Origin: Paenibacillus aceris
GTDB lineage: Bacteria > Bacillota > Bacilli > Paenibacillales > NBRC-103111
Assembly (NCBI RefSeq): GCF_017874035.1
Contig: NZ_JAGGKV010000016.1
Location: forward strand, 101,468 to 165,467
Direction: 5' to 3'
Length of the DNA: 64,000 nt
The position numbers and the translations under genes were made by a program. Shown one piece after another: positions 47,201 to 55,587 of the stretch. Positions within the stretch are counted from its first letter, which is position 1. The number at the start of each line of letters is the position of its first letter. The notes beneath the pieces were generated by a model. It was not told the DNA's origin. It searched no databases and worked only from the letters and a program-made list of their open reading frames with translations.

Positions 47201-47490
47201 TCCGTCCATGCGGCATCTTGAGCTAGGGCAGGGTCCAGATAAATTGCATCGTAAGCTTTTAGCTTACTAGCGGATAGAGCTGCTAGCTTTCGTTTATCGA
47301 TGGAAATGCCAGCCTGCAAGGTCTGTTCAAAGTTTCCATAAGCTGCCGTATCATAAGAATCTCCACTTGTTGCATAGAGAAGCTTGGTTTCCTCTATTTT
47401 TGGCAAAAATAGAAGCAGGCCCACTACCAATAGGAAACCGAGGCCTAGTCCGAGAACAATTTTTAAAATGCGTATTTTCGACAAAACCAA
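44257..47490 (-). CDS. Large membrane-anchored FG-GAP repeat protein of unknown function
   Basis: This protein of 1077 residues has an N-terminal helix (KIVLGLGLGFLLVVGLLLFLP) and a region like a class I glutamine-amidotransferase fold (YDAIYLDPALAQ, LTSYVKQGGHLLAENG). Residues about 435-680 hold five FG-GAP/VCBS repeats with calcium-type loops such as DLNGDGRTDVLAG, DVNGDGRPDLVVS, DMDGDGKLDLVLG, DMNGDGRLDLIVG and DLNHDGKDDLIVG. A C-terminal region of about 390 residues starts near DPHIFVHNFK. It faces outward. The start is TTG 47490 after GAGGG; the frame continues to an ATG at 47580, but that lies upstream of the promoter. First gene of the operon; I infer a glycan-handling role. Confidence 0.75.
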   Translation of the reverse strand: MVLSKIRILKIVLGLGLGFLLVVGLLLFLPKIEETKLLYATSGDSYDTAAYGNFEQTLQAGISIDKRKLAALSASKLKAYDAIYLDPALAQDAAWTEQTAKLTSYVKQGGHLLAENGFAARLPLDFLGAAELVDLQNVPLASLGAPQLAANALSLSYPKVSMNLQGLQATFQLFSESYLKHHTMEDLPGFHMGYGFVPSTGQTLVAMNVSGKPVSLVLQNRVGKGTVLISSNFLPNRYFPTGYDMQSGADPGLGFAQLAAKYQATGKSTPGTTYFNKRALPLDPYFNFDFAAANMQYRSELLSYVAKETLGYSVRKILGPYGRPAMAFQNHFEAMPAIQQKDGIAWAEELKKYNEIPSFTLVRNAFYWGQWRESLTVQLNTGTNAQPKFVGELPGSGYASGLHVMSAGKPLRQALFPQYRDLSSAIELPYRAYPAAADLNGDGRTDVLAGSSDGFVYVYTNQGADTAAYASEPPPEGLALPDTFGAPTKLLLESGTPLQLSPYSAVHAADVNGDGRPDLVVSDESGAVYELPQLASGRFAKPAAVRAGGKALQLPAGPAAPLVADMDGDGKLDLVLGGADGRVWLYKGSSSAALALEAGSEILALPGNAAYAAPAARDMNGDGRLDLIVGSSDGDLQVYLQSTGGAWTSAGPLEGTTLNQVGNHALVAGHNSVPLWLDLNHDGKDDLIVGGIEFGSPVAIDDPQFPYQAELKEFIQYARDNYLDLDPHIFVHNFKSAEQEQAELALHKQAFAKLGIPWLHPGTNQHTWRVNNEDHQQTLRSEEQNGMWYNFGFLPSESPVISRPESIWSLPFLLQDKQGSTERTMLIHTPTPVLRTGDYATTDVFDSMVKLDMPIDYFEHIEYHFPVPSKVAELTQFADYFDKLRTKHDYNFMTEKQMAKSFLTAMKSEVRISQSWAFYLWDRLKDRLAGGSPHFHATLTPNAKDVPSLAGEYAQTLGVVVEKGEKLALYSLQSDSDAYTTIDNRFYVGLAKPSAIGIAPARERLHIVRANVPFELTEQGTTRHLELKAAGLQQVKLFSPVELEFTGDAKIDYDAANHLYTITRYGDITTITFTNKA

Positions 47491-47529
47491 AAGGATCCCT
47501 CGATTGCTAAAAAGGTCACTATCCTTGAC

Positions 47530-47558
47530 ATTATAGCATTCATGGGTAAGTTTGTTAA
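47530..47558 (-). promoter_or_regulatory. Sigma-A promoter of the Dlt-like operon
   Basis: On the reverse strand TTAACA (47553-47558) and a perfect TATAAT (47530-47535) are 17 bases apart. The start point would be near 47523, about 33 bases before the TTG start. This decides the start of the FG-GAP gene. Confidence 0.75.
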
Positions 47559-47732
47559 CTTTTAAAGGGTTACCCTGCATGCAGGTAAGGTTTGGGAATT
47601 GCGCAGAGGCTGTCGGATATTGGCTGGGTTTGGAATTGCTTGTGCCCTAGATTCCTACCTATCGTTTCTGTTACACTAAAGAGAAGACTTTGAGGGTTAC
47701 CCGAGGATCTATTATTGAAAGGATTTGCTGCC

Positions 47733-50276
47733 ATGCGTACGATACGCAGAGAAGATATAGAATTATTGGCCCCTGCGGGGGATTGGGATTGTTTGAGAGC
47801 GGCTGTTGCCAATGGGGCGGATGCCGTGTTTTTTGGTGTGGAGAAATTTAATGCTAGAGCGCGCGCGCATAATTTCACGATGGCGGAGCTGCCGGATATT
47901 ATGTCGTTCCTTCATTTATATGGCGTTAAGGGCTTTCTGACCTTTAACATTCTAGTATTTGAGGAAGAGCTAAGCGAGGCAAAGCAGTTGATTGAAGCTT
48001 GTGTCGATGCTGGTGTTGATGCGGTTATTGTACAAGATCTTGGTCTTGTGAAAATGATTCGTGAAATTTCCCCGGACTTCCCGATTCACGGTTCCACGCA
48101 GATGACGATTACATCGCCTGAAGCCGTTGAATTTACGAAGCCTTTCGATATTGAACGTGTTGTTTTGGGTCGCGAAAATAATTTGAAACAAATTAAACAA
48201 ATCGGAGATCAAGCGAAACTTCCGATGGAAGTGTTCGTGCATGGCGCTCTTTGCGTGTCCTACTCGGGCCAATGTTTGACCTCCGAAATGTGGGGAGGCC
48301 GTTCGGCTAACCGTGGAGAGTGCGCGCAGGCATGCCGCTTGCCGTATGATTTGATGATTGACGGCGTGCAAAAGCCGATGGGCGATGTGGCGTATTTATT
48401 GTCGCCGAAGGATCTGGCCGCAATTGAAATTGTGCCTGAATTGATTGAAGCAGGCGTTTGTTCTTTTAAAATTGAAGGGCGCTTGAAAACCCCTGAATAC
48501 GTGGCTAACGTCGTGAGCAAGTACCGCAGCGCGATCGACCGTTATTTCGAAGGCCAGGATGCTCGTCCGTCGAAAGAAGAAGTTCGCGAGCTGCAGCAAA
48601 GCTTCTCGCGTGGCTTTACAGTTGGTTTCTTGAACGGAACCAACAATAAACAGCTCGTCGATGGCACATTTCCGAAGAGCCGCGGGGTGTTTGTGGGCCG
48701 CGTGAAGCAAATTTTGCGCGACGGCGTGGTGTGTGAGCTTGAAGCTCCGATCAAGCGCGGGGACGGTATTGTTTTCGACGCCGGAGATCCGACGAAGAAG
48801 GAAGAGGGCGGACGTATCTACGATTTGCGCCGCAAAGGCGAGAAAATCGAAGGCGAGGCCGAGGGCGGCATCATCGAAATCATTGCGGGACGCAATGATG
48901 TGGATCTCAGCCGTCTGCACGTTGGGGATCGGATCTGGAAGACGAACGATCCGCATTTGGACAAACGTCTGCGTCAGACGTTCGAGACCGATAAGCCTTA
49001 CCGGACGTTCCCGGTTAGCATTAAGATTACCGGCACAGAAGGCGAGCCGCTGAAAAGCTGGTGGACCGATGTACAGGGCGGCCATACGGTCTTCGTACAA
49101 TCCGAGCTTCCGCTTGTCCGCGCGGAGAAAAGACCGATGGACGAGCAGCTCTTCTCCGAGCAGTTCGGTCGCCTTGGCGGCACGATTTATGCGCTGAGCG
49201 AGTTGGATGTGCAGTTGAACGGGGAGCTGATCGTTCCGATGCGCGAGCTTAACGCTATGCGCCGCAGCGCGGTTGAGCTCATGGAAGACGAGCGGCAGAA
49301 GCCGCGTGCGTACATGAAGCGTGAGATCGGCGTCTATGACGACGTGCCTCAGCCGGCTGCAGAGCGTCAAGCCGCTGGGCAAGCGCCTGCGTTGTCGTTG
49401 GCGGATCGCAGCGGGGTGCACCTTACAGCACTTTGCCGTAACCTGGATCAAGTGAAGGCCGTGCTCGAAACGGATGACGTCCAATTGATCTACGCAGACT
49501 TCGAATTTATTAAGCAGTTCCCTGCGGCTGTTGAAGCCGTGCATGCGGCCGGGCGCAAAATCGCCTTGGCAACGCCGAGAATTCATATGCCGGGGGAAAC
49601 GGGCTATTTTAACAATATTCTTAAGCTTAACCCTGATGCTGTGCTTATTCGGAATACAGGCGCAGCTTACTTCTTCCTGAAGCATCAGCTGGAGCATCCG
49701 AATGGACCTAAGCCGCAGCTAATCGGTGATTTCTCTTTGAATGTAGCTAACCACAAAACAGCCTCCATGTTCTTGGAAGCAGGTCTGTCGAAGGTTACGC
49801 CTTCTTACGATTTGAACATTCAACAAATGGTCGATTTGCTTCGCCGCGCTGAAACTTCCAAGCTGGAAGTTGTGATTCATCAGCATATGCCGATGTTCCA
49901 CACGGAGCACTGTGTGTACTGCACGTTCTTGAGCGAAGGCACGGACTTTACGAACTGCGGCCGTCCTTGTGAAGATCACCATGTGTCCTTGCAGGACCGG
50001 GTAGGTATGTCGCATCCGGTGCGCGTAGATGAAGGCTGCCGCAACACGGTTTATAATGCCGTCGATCAATCCGGTGCGGAATATTTGAACCATTTCATGG
50101 ATCTGGGCATTCGTTCCTTCCGCGTGGAGTTTCTTGAAGAGACGCCGGATAAGGTAAATGAAATCCTAGGCTTGTACCGCCGTGCGATTAACGGTGAAAT
50201 TAGCGGTACGCAAGTGTGGCGTTCCCTGAAAGCCACGAATCAGTTGGGTGTTACACGCGGTCAATTGGTGAAATAA
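47733..50276 (+). CDS. U32-family protein with DUF3656 (RlhA-like)
   Basis: This 847-residue protein has the U32 domain in residues 1-330 (ELLAPAGDWDCLRAAVANGADAVFFG, VFVHGALCVSYSGQCLTSEMWGGRSANRGECAQACRLPY), then DUF3656 and a second U32-like part. Cysteines in GECAQAC, HCVYC and TNCGRPCEDH could bind an iron-sulfur cluster. Escherichia coli RlhA, of the same build, hydroxylates a 23S rRNA cytidine; peptidase activity is doubtful for this group. ATG 47733 follows AAAGGA at nine bases. The gene stands alone, divergent from the Dlt-like operon. Confidence 0.85.
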   Translation: MRTIRREDIELLAPAGDWDCLRAAVANGADAVFFGVEKFNARARAHNFTMAELPDIMSFLHLYGVKGFLTFNILVFEEELSEAKQLIEACVDAGVDAVIVQDLGLVKMIREISPDFPIHGSTQMTITSPEAVEFTKPFDIERVVLGRENNLKQIKQIGDQAKLPMEVFVHGALCVSYSGQCLTSEMWGGRSANRGECAQACRLPYDLMIDGVQKPMGDVAYLLSPKDLAAIEIVPELIEAGVCSFKIEGRLKTPEYVANVVSKYRSAIDRYFEGQDARPSKEEVRELQQSFSRGFTVGFLNGTNNKQLVDGTFPKSRGVFVGRVKQILRDGVVCELEAPIKRGDGIVFDAGDPTKKEEGGRIYDLRRKGEKIEGEAEGGIIEIIAGRNDVDLSRLHVGDRIWKTNDPHLDKRLRQTFETDKPYRTFPVSIKITGTEGEPLKSWWTDVQGGHTVFVQSELPLVRAEKRPMDEQLFSEQFGRLGGTIYALSELDVQLNGELIVPMRELNAMRRSAVELMEDERQKPRAYMKREIGVYDDVPQPAAERQAAGQAPALSLADRSGVHLTALCRNLDQVKAVLETDDVQLIYADFEFIKQFPAAVEAVHAAGRKIALATPRIHMPGETGYFNNILKLNPDAVLIRNTGAAYFFLKHQLEHPNGPKPQLIGDFSLNVANHKTASMFLEAGLSKVTPSYDLNIQQMVDLLRRAETSKLEVVIHQHMPMFHTEHCVYCTFLSEGTDFTNCGRPCEDHHVSLQDRVGMSHPVRVDEGCRNTVYNAVDQSGAEYLNHFMDLGIRSFRVEFLEETPDKVNEILGLYRRAINGEISGTQVWRSLKATNQLGVTRGQLVK

Positions 50277-50303
50277 AGCAAGTTGAGTTGATATAGGATG
50301 GAG

Positions 50304-50337
50304 AGCCATAGACGCTGAGCGTTTATGGCTTTTTCTT
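50304..50337 (+). terminator. Rho-independent terminator after the U32 gene
   Basis: AGCCATAGACGC and GCGTTTATGGCT pair around TGA, followed by TTTTCTTT. Confidence 0.85.
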
Positions 50338-50339
50338 TA

Positions 50340-50425
50340 GTAGAATAAGTAAGTATTAGTTTTTTACTTTTGCTTAGCATCAACGCGCTTGTTCTAAAAG
50401 GACGATGAAGTCGTTTATCCTTGTG
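50340..50425. repeat. Dispersed intergenic repeat, copy 2
   Basis: It is closely similar to 38243-38333: AAGTATTAGTTTTTTACTTT, then AACGCGCTTGTTCTAAAAGG and GAAGTCGTTTATCCTTG. Both copies start just after a gene terminator. Confidence 0.65.
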
Positions 50426-50560
50426 GGGTTGGAGGAGTGAAGTTTCTCAGTTTCTCATGCGCGCTGCGAGAAGGGGCGTGCCTCGGGGGTGTTTGGGGAT
50501 GCGGATCCCGCCTCCAATTACTGCCTACCTAACTTAACTCTCTCCCTCGTACTTTGGAGG

Positions 50561-51315
50561 AACTACAGGCCACTATGTTTGCGAAACTCGCCATTTTACC
50601 CAACTGGAGGGAACTAGCGTCTGCTATTTCTCATATTGGGCTAGAATTCTGCTTAATTCCGAGAAATAAAGCCCTGTAGTTCCCCTCAGCCAGCAAAAAC
50701 TCTACTTATTGCATAAATAGCGGACTGTAGTTCCTCAAAGATGGCCGGGCAGCAACTTAACCTTACTTCGATGTGCTGGCTAAGCGGCCCACTCCACAAT
50801 GTAGCGTAGTCACGCTGATCTTTAGCGTTACCGCTCTCTCAGCACGTCCAAAGTGGCTGATAGCACGCTCCTAACTAAACAAGCTAAGCTATTGAGGGGG
50901 ATGCTAATTCCCACCTCTAATTACTGATCTCCTCAACATATCCGTCTCCAACGTGCGTTGATGAACTACAGGGCGCTATGTGTGCGAAACGCGCTCTTTT
51001 TAGCATGTTTTACAGCTTTGTCGTGGACAAATTGCTCATTTAACTTACGTTAGCGTCAAGAAACATCGTTACAGCAGAGAACTACAGGTAGTAGAGAGAG
51101 TCCTCTCCCTGCAGTTAAGCAATGTTTTACAGCGTTATCGTTTACAATTTCCCAATTTAGCTTAAGTTAACGTTGAAAAACACCATTACAGCAGAGAAAT
51201 ACTAGTCCAACGGGACCGCTATTTCCTCATAGTGAGCTAGAATCCAGCCCTACAGTTCCCCTCGGCCATCAAAAACCCTTCGTAAAAATACCGGACTATA
51301 GTTCTCTAGTTCCCC
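50561..51315. repeat. Repeat-rich non-coding region
   Basis: The 1.2 kb between the U32 gene and the ABC transporter has no credible gene. Three repeat pairs are visible. The first is AACTACAGG...CACTATG..TGCGAAAC at 50561-50597 and 50963-51000. The second is a GTTTTACAGC..T.TCGT..ACAA unit ending in TTACAGCAGAGAA, at 51002-51084 and 51119-51202. The third is a CTCATA.TG.GCTAGAAT.C unit ending in CAGTTCCCCTC.GCCA-type sequence, near 50631-50698 and 51226-51276. The motif AACTACAG or its complement CTGTAGTT recurs throughout. Confidence 0.65.
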
Positions 51316-51501
51316 CTAAATCTGCATTTAAATTAAATTTCACTCTTTCCTGCTCGAATTTAGACCTAAAAGGCTTAATTCGTTCACAATTTGGACACAA
51401 TTTTTTAATGTATTTTTCAGATTTGCTTAAGGTTGGTTTATTGTTCCACGGGTATAGTGATGATGGTTAGTATGAACGAAAGAATGAATGGGGGATCTTG
51501 G

Positions 51502-52548
51502 ATGCTTGAGGTCAAACAAGTCAGCAAGCTGTACGAAAATGATCGCGGCGTACATAACATCGACTTCTCGATGCAGCGCGGCGAGATCGTCGGCTTTTTA
51601 GGGCCCAACGGTGCTGGCAAAACAACGACAATGCGCATGATCACGGGGTACTTAAACCCGACACACGGCCAAATCTTGGTGGATGGTCATTCCATGGCGG
51701 ACAACCCGAAGAAAGCACGCCGCAAAATCGGCTACTTGCCGGAAACACCGCCGCTCTATCCGGAGATGACGGTACAATCGTACCTGCGCTTTATCGCGAA
51801 TCTTCGCGATGTACCGGCACGGGAGCAAAAACTGCGTGTCGGCGAAGCCATAGACAAGCTCGGTCTGCAAGGTCGCGAGAAGCAAATTATTCGCTCCCTG
51901 TCCAAAGGCTATAAGCAGCGCTTGGGCCTCGCGCAGGCGATTCTGCACCAACCGGATCTGCTTATTCTGGACGAGCCTACGTCAGGCCTCGATCCCAAGC
52001 AGATCATCGAGATCCGCCAGCTGATTCATGAGCTGGGCGAAAATCACACTGTGCTGCTGAGCACGCACATTTTGCCAGAAATTAACGCGATTTGTAACCG
52101 CGTTCTCATTATTAACCAAGGACGCGTCGTGCTCGACGAGCGTCCTGAGAATCTCGGCCGCACGATGGGCGAGACGTTCGAGGTGTCGCTCGAGGTCAAG
52201 GGACCTCGCGAGCGGATTTTGACCGAGCTGCGCAGCTTGGAAACCGTTGCGTCGGTCAAGGAGCTCGATGCTTCGGCTGGAATTCCGGCAGTGGAAGCAG
52301 CCGCTGAGGCTGAAGCGGATACGGCAACAGAGTTGCCTGAAGCAGAGTCCGTGAAGCTGCTCGTTACATCCGCAGATCGCTCAGACATCCGGGAGGATCT
52401 GTTCTTCCGCCTGGCCGGCGCCGGCTATCCGATTCTCGAGATGAAGCGGGAAAGCCTCAGCTTAGAGGATATCTTCCTCAAGCTGACGACGGACGAGCCC
52501 GCCGAAGAGGGCGGCAAATCGGAAGAGGAGGTAGACACCGATGCGTAA
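51502..52548 (+). CDS. ABC transporter ATPase (GldA-like)
   Basis: This 348-residue ATPase has Walker A GPNGAGKTTTM at 34-44, signature SLSKGYKQRLGLAQA near 133 and Walker B LLILDEPTSGLDP. Past about residue 220 there is an extra region with an alanine/glutamate-rich stretch (AVEAAAEAEADTATELPEA). ATG 51502 follows GGGGG at seven bases; an in-frame ATG at 51472 is possible. It overlaps the permease gene by eight bases. With the next three genes it forms a Gld-like transporter of unknown cargo. Confidence 0.88.
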   Translation: MLEVKQVSKLYENDRGVHNIDFSMQRGEIVGFLGPNGAGKTTTMRMITGYLNPTHGQILVDGHSMADNPKKARRKIGYLPETPPLYPEMTVQSYLRFIANLRDVPAREQKLRVGEAIDKLGLQGREKQIIRSLSKGYKQRLGLAQAILHQPDLLILDEPTSGLDPKQIIEIRQLIHELGENHTVLLSTHILPEINAICNRVLIINQGRVVLDERPENLGRTMGETFEVSLEVKGPRERILTELRSLETVASVKELDASAGIPAVEAAAEAEADTATELPEAESVKLLVTSADRSDIREDLFFRLAGAGYPILEMKRESLSLEDIFLKLTTDEPAEEGGKSEEEVDTDA

Positions 52549-53257
52549 AATCTGGGCGATCTGCTCGAAAGAGCTGCAGATGTATTTCTTTTCGCCAGTT
52601 GCTTATGTAGCCTTCGCCTTCTATGTGCTGCTTTCGAGTTTCTTCTTCTACATCAACTTTGTAAGCGGCCAGCCGCCGATTATTGATGCGCGTTCCGTTG
52701 TAGGCAATACCTCATTCGTGTATTTGTTTATTATCCCCTTATTGACGATGCGTCTGATTGCAGATGAATTCCGTCAGGGTACGGACGAGCTTCTGCTAAC
52801 GTCACCTGCAGGCATTGGCGAAATAGTGGTAGGCAAGTATTTGTCCGCTTTTATCGTACAGGTAGGGCTTGTGGCGATTTCCTTGATTTATCCGCTCATT
52901 ATGTCCACCTTTGGTGAGATGGATAAGCCTGTGTTATGGCTGTCTTATCTGAGCATGTTCCTACTGGGCTGTGCGATGATGGCCATCGGTTTATTCGCAT
53001 CAAGCCTTTCTAACAACCAGATGGTTGCAGGTATTACCGGTTTTGTGATTTTGCTTTTGTTGTGGCTGCTTGATTGGGTTAGCTCCAGCATGACAGGCAA
53101 ATTGAAGGATTATGTTGGTCAATTCTCCTTGACAAGCCATTTGTCGAACCTGCAAAAAGGCGTTCTGCATGGCGGCGACATCCTCTTTTATGTCACATTG
53201 ACCGCTGTGTTTCTCGTTCTTAGCATACAAGTCCTTGAAAGAAAGCGTTGGAGGTGA
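52541..53257 (+). CDS. ABC-2 type permease (GldF-like)
   Basis: This 238-residue membrane protein has six helices. MRKIWAICSKELQMYFFSPVAYVAFAFY is the usual start, and FIIPLLTMRLIADEFRQGTDELLLTSP is the family motif. It should form the channel for the preceding ATPase. It is preceded by GAGGAGG inside the ATPase gene. Gld-like permeases occur in non-gliding bacteria, where the cargo is unknown. Confidence 0.88.
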   Translation: MRKIWAICSKELQMYFFSPVAYVAFAFYVLLSSFFFYINFVSGQPPIIDARSVVGNTSFVYLFIIPLLTMRLIADEFRQGTDELLLTSPAGIGEIVVGKYLSAFIVQVGLVAISLIYPLIMSTFGEMDKPVLWLSYLSMFLLGCAMMAIGLFASSLSNNQMVAGITGFVILLLLWLLDWVSSSMTGKLKDYVGQFSLTSHLSNLQKGVLHGGDILFYVTLTAVFLVLSIQVLERKRWR

Positions 53258-53262
53258 GCGGG

Positions 53263-54651
53263 ATGAACAAGTGGATACGGGGAACGAATGCGACAGTTTT
53301 ATCCATCGCGGTGATCGGTATTTTCATCATTCTGACCATTTTCCTTCACTCGCTGAAAGGCTTTCAGGTCGATTTGACGAAAAACAAAAATTTCACGCTT
53401 TCGGAGCAAACGGTCAACACGCTTAAAAGTTTAAATCAAGATATTCACATTATTGCTTTCACGAACAGTGGAGACAACAATGAATTTGTGACACGACAAG
53501 TCACGGATATGATTCAAGAATACAAAAAGCAAACCGGCAAAATTACGTATGACGAATACGATATGTTAAAACAGCCGTCTATGGCTAAGCAATATGGCGT
53601 TGATCAAGGCGGTACGCTCGTTTTTGAAATGGGCACCAAGAAACAGAACGTGAATTTCTACGAGTTGTTCGTAGGCCAGCAGGATGGATCTTATACGTTC
53701 TCTGGGGAAGAGAAGTTCACACAAGCGATTACTAGCTTAACGTCTACTGAGAAGCACACGGTCTATTTGCTTTCCGGTCATCAAGAATATCCGTTGAATG
53801 CAATGACGATTTTGAAAAGCAGTCTGGAAGCCGCTAATTACACGGTGAAAGATCTCAATCTTTACGTGGAAGGCAAAATACCGGATGATGCGCAGATGCT
53901 TATGCTGCTTGGGCCACAAAACGACTTGAACGATAAAGAAGCAGAGCTGATTCAGGCTTATTTGAAGGATAAAGGCAAAATCTACATGGCGCTGGGCTTT
54001 GATAAAGATATGGCGACCAAGTGGAAAAATATCGATGCCATTATGAAAACTTATGGTATCCAGGATCAACACGCGATTGCGATTGAGCCTAAGCAAACTT
54101 CGTTGTATGATCCGTTAACGATCATTCCGGACTACGGTCCACATGATATTACCAATAAGCTTTCCAGCAATAATCTCGTTACGATGCTGTCGCTGGCGGT
54201 TAGCTTGAATGCAGATACGAGTGCGCCGGATTACACACAATCTCTACTGTTGAAGACGACTGATAAAGCTTATGGCGAAACAGATATCAACCTTCTTGCG
54301 CAGTCCAAAACGAAACAGGATGCAACGGATGTCAAAGGACCGCTGAATTTGGGGTACGCGATTTCGAACAAGGATAACAAACCTAAAGCTGTTATTCTGG
54401 GCGGTTCTACGTTCGTACTGGATCAGGACATTCAGAACCAAGGTAACAAGGATTTTGCCATGAACAGTATCGGCTGGTTGCAGGAGCAGAAGGATCAAAT
54501 TACGATCCGTCCGCGTCAAGGGGATGCGTTCCAGCAAGCGATGATTACGCCTAGCCAGGCGAATATGATTTTCTTAGTCACAATCGTGTTCTTGCCTCTC
54601 TTGTTCTTAGTCATCGGCGGCTTGATCTGGTGGAGGAGGAGAAGAGGATGA
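53263..54651 (+). CDS. GldG-like ABC transporter auxiliary protein
   Basis: This 462-residue protein is anchored by an N-terminal helix (TVLSIAVIGIFIILTIFL) and a C-terminal helix (ANMIFLVTIVFLPLLFLVIGGLIWWRRRRG), with a large outer domain between. LTKNKNFTLSEQTVNTLKSLNQDIHIIAF and HTVYLLSGHQEYPLN are typical of GldG/ABC_transp_aux proteins. ATG 53263 follows GGAGGTGAG. The stop overlaps the DUF4340 gene start. Confidence 0.85.
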   Translation: MNKWIRGTNATVLSIAVIGIFIILTIFLHSLKGFQVDLTKNKNFTLSEQTVNTLKSLNQDIHIIAFTNSGDNNEFVTRQVTDMIQEYKKQTGKITYDEYDMLKQPSMAKQYGVDQGGTLVFEMGTKKQNVNFYELFVGQQDGSYTFSGEEKFTQAITSLTSTEKHTVYLLSGHQEYPLNAMTILKSSLEAANYTVKDLNLYVEGKIPDDAQMLMLLGPQNDLNDKEAELIQAYLKDKGKIYMALGFDKDMATKWKNIDAIMKTYGIQDQHAIAIEPKQTSLYDPLTIIPDYGPHDITNKLSSNNLVTMLSLAVSLNADTSAPDYTQSLLLKTTDKAYGETDINLLAQSKTKQDATDVKGPLNLGYAISNKDNKPKAVILGGSTFVLDQDIQNQGNKDFAMNSIGWLQEQKDQITIRPRQGDAFQQAMITPSQANMIFLVTIVFLPLLFLVIGGLIWWRRRRG

Positions 54652-55580
54652 AACGGTTTATTCCTACGATTCTGTTAGTGGTTATTTGTATCGGCGGTTT
54701 CTGGTACGCTTCGAGCAAAGACTTCTTTCAAGAGAAAAAAGAAGAACCGAAAACCCTCCTCACGCTGAAACAGGAAGACGTACAGGCGCTTTCGGTGAAA
54801 ACCGAAGAGCAGCAAATTGATCTGAGCCGCACAGATAGCGGTTGGGAGATGAAAAAACCGACTGCAGCGCCAATGAATACGAATCAGATAGATTCATGGT
54901 TGGATGCCATTGGTTTGGTTACTTCCACCAAAGTCGTTGAAGAGCAGGCAAGCAACTTAGCCAACTATGGCTTAGATAAGCCTGTTGGCACCTATGAGGT
55001 CACGATGAAGGACGGCTCCAAGAAAGGGCTGTTGGTCGGAACTGCCCTGCCAATTGAAGGCTTCTCCTACGTTCAGGTAGAAGGTTCTCCAGCCGTGTAT
55101 CAAGTCAGTGATCAAACGCTGTCTTCACTGAACAAGGCTCCGGTCGATTTCGCTGAAACGAGCCCGTTCAAAATCGAGAACGACAAGGTTCAGTCGGTGA
55201 AGGTCACTTGGAAAGGTCAGACCTGGACACTTACCAAAACAGACAAGGACAAGGTCGCAGCTGAAGCGAACTGGAAGCTTGGCGATAAGGAGCTAAAAGG
55301 CGCCGATGCGAGTCCTCTGCTGGATGAACTGGTCTTCCTGCACAGCACGGAGCTGCCGCAGCCACTGGCTCAGAAGCCGACGGCAGGCGGCGAGCTCAAA
55401 GTCGAGCTTGGCTTGTCCGTGGACGGCAAAGACGTCACCGAGGTCTATGAAGGTAAGGTGAGTCAGGATCAAGTCTGGCTGGCTAAGCAGGGCGGGGCAT
55501 GGTCCTACCAGCTTCCGGTTGCAGACATTCAGAAATTAGCGGATGCATATGCCGGTAAGCCGGCGCAGCCCGCCTCATAG
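54648..55580 (+). CDS. DUF4340 protein
   Basis: This 310-residue protein has one N-terminal helix (RFIPTILLVVICIGGFWYASS) and repeated outer modules (LKQEDVQALSVKTEEQQIDLSRTDSGWEMKKP; VQSVKVTWKGQTWTLTKTDKDK). This is the DUF4340 family, the common last member of Gld-like operons. The ATG overlaps the GldG-like stop (ATGA). A strong terminator follows. Its function is not known. Confidence 0.85.
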   Translation: MKRFIPTILLVVICIGGFWYASSKDFFQEKKEEPKTLLTLKQEDVQALSVKTEEQQIDLSRTDSGWEMKKPTAAPMNTNQIDSWLDAIGLVTSTKVVEEQASNLANYGLDKPVGTYEVTMKDGSKKGLLVGTALPIEGFSYVQVEGSPAVYQVSDQTLSSLNKAPVDFAETSPFKIENDKVQSVKVTWKGQTWTLTKTDKDKVAAEANWKLGDKELKGADASPLLDELVFLHSTELPQPLAQKPTAGGELKVELGLSVDGKDVTEVYEGKVSQDQVWLAKQGGAWSYQLPVADIQKLADAYAGKPAQPAS

Positions 55581-55587
55581 AAAAGAT

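Noticed and set aside
48396..49697. Reverse frame of 433 codons opposite the U32 gene
   Set aside because: Long only because of codon bias on the coding strand; no recognisable domain or start signal.
50430..51430. Repeat region considered as an insertion sequence
   Set aside because: No transposase frame and no clear terminal inverted repeats or target duplication.
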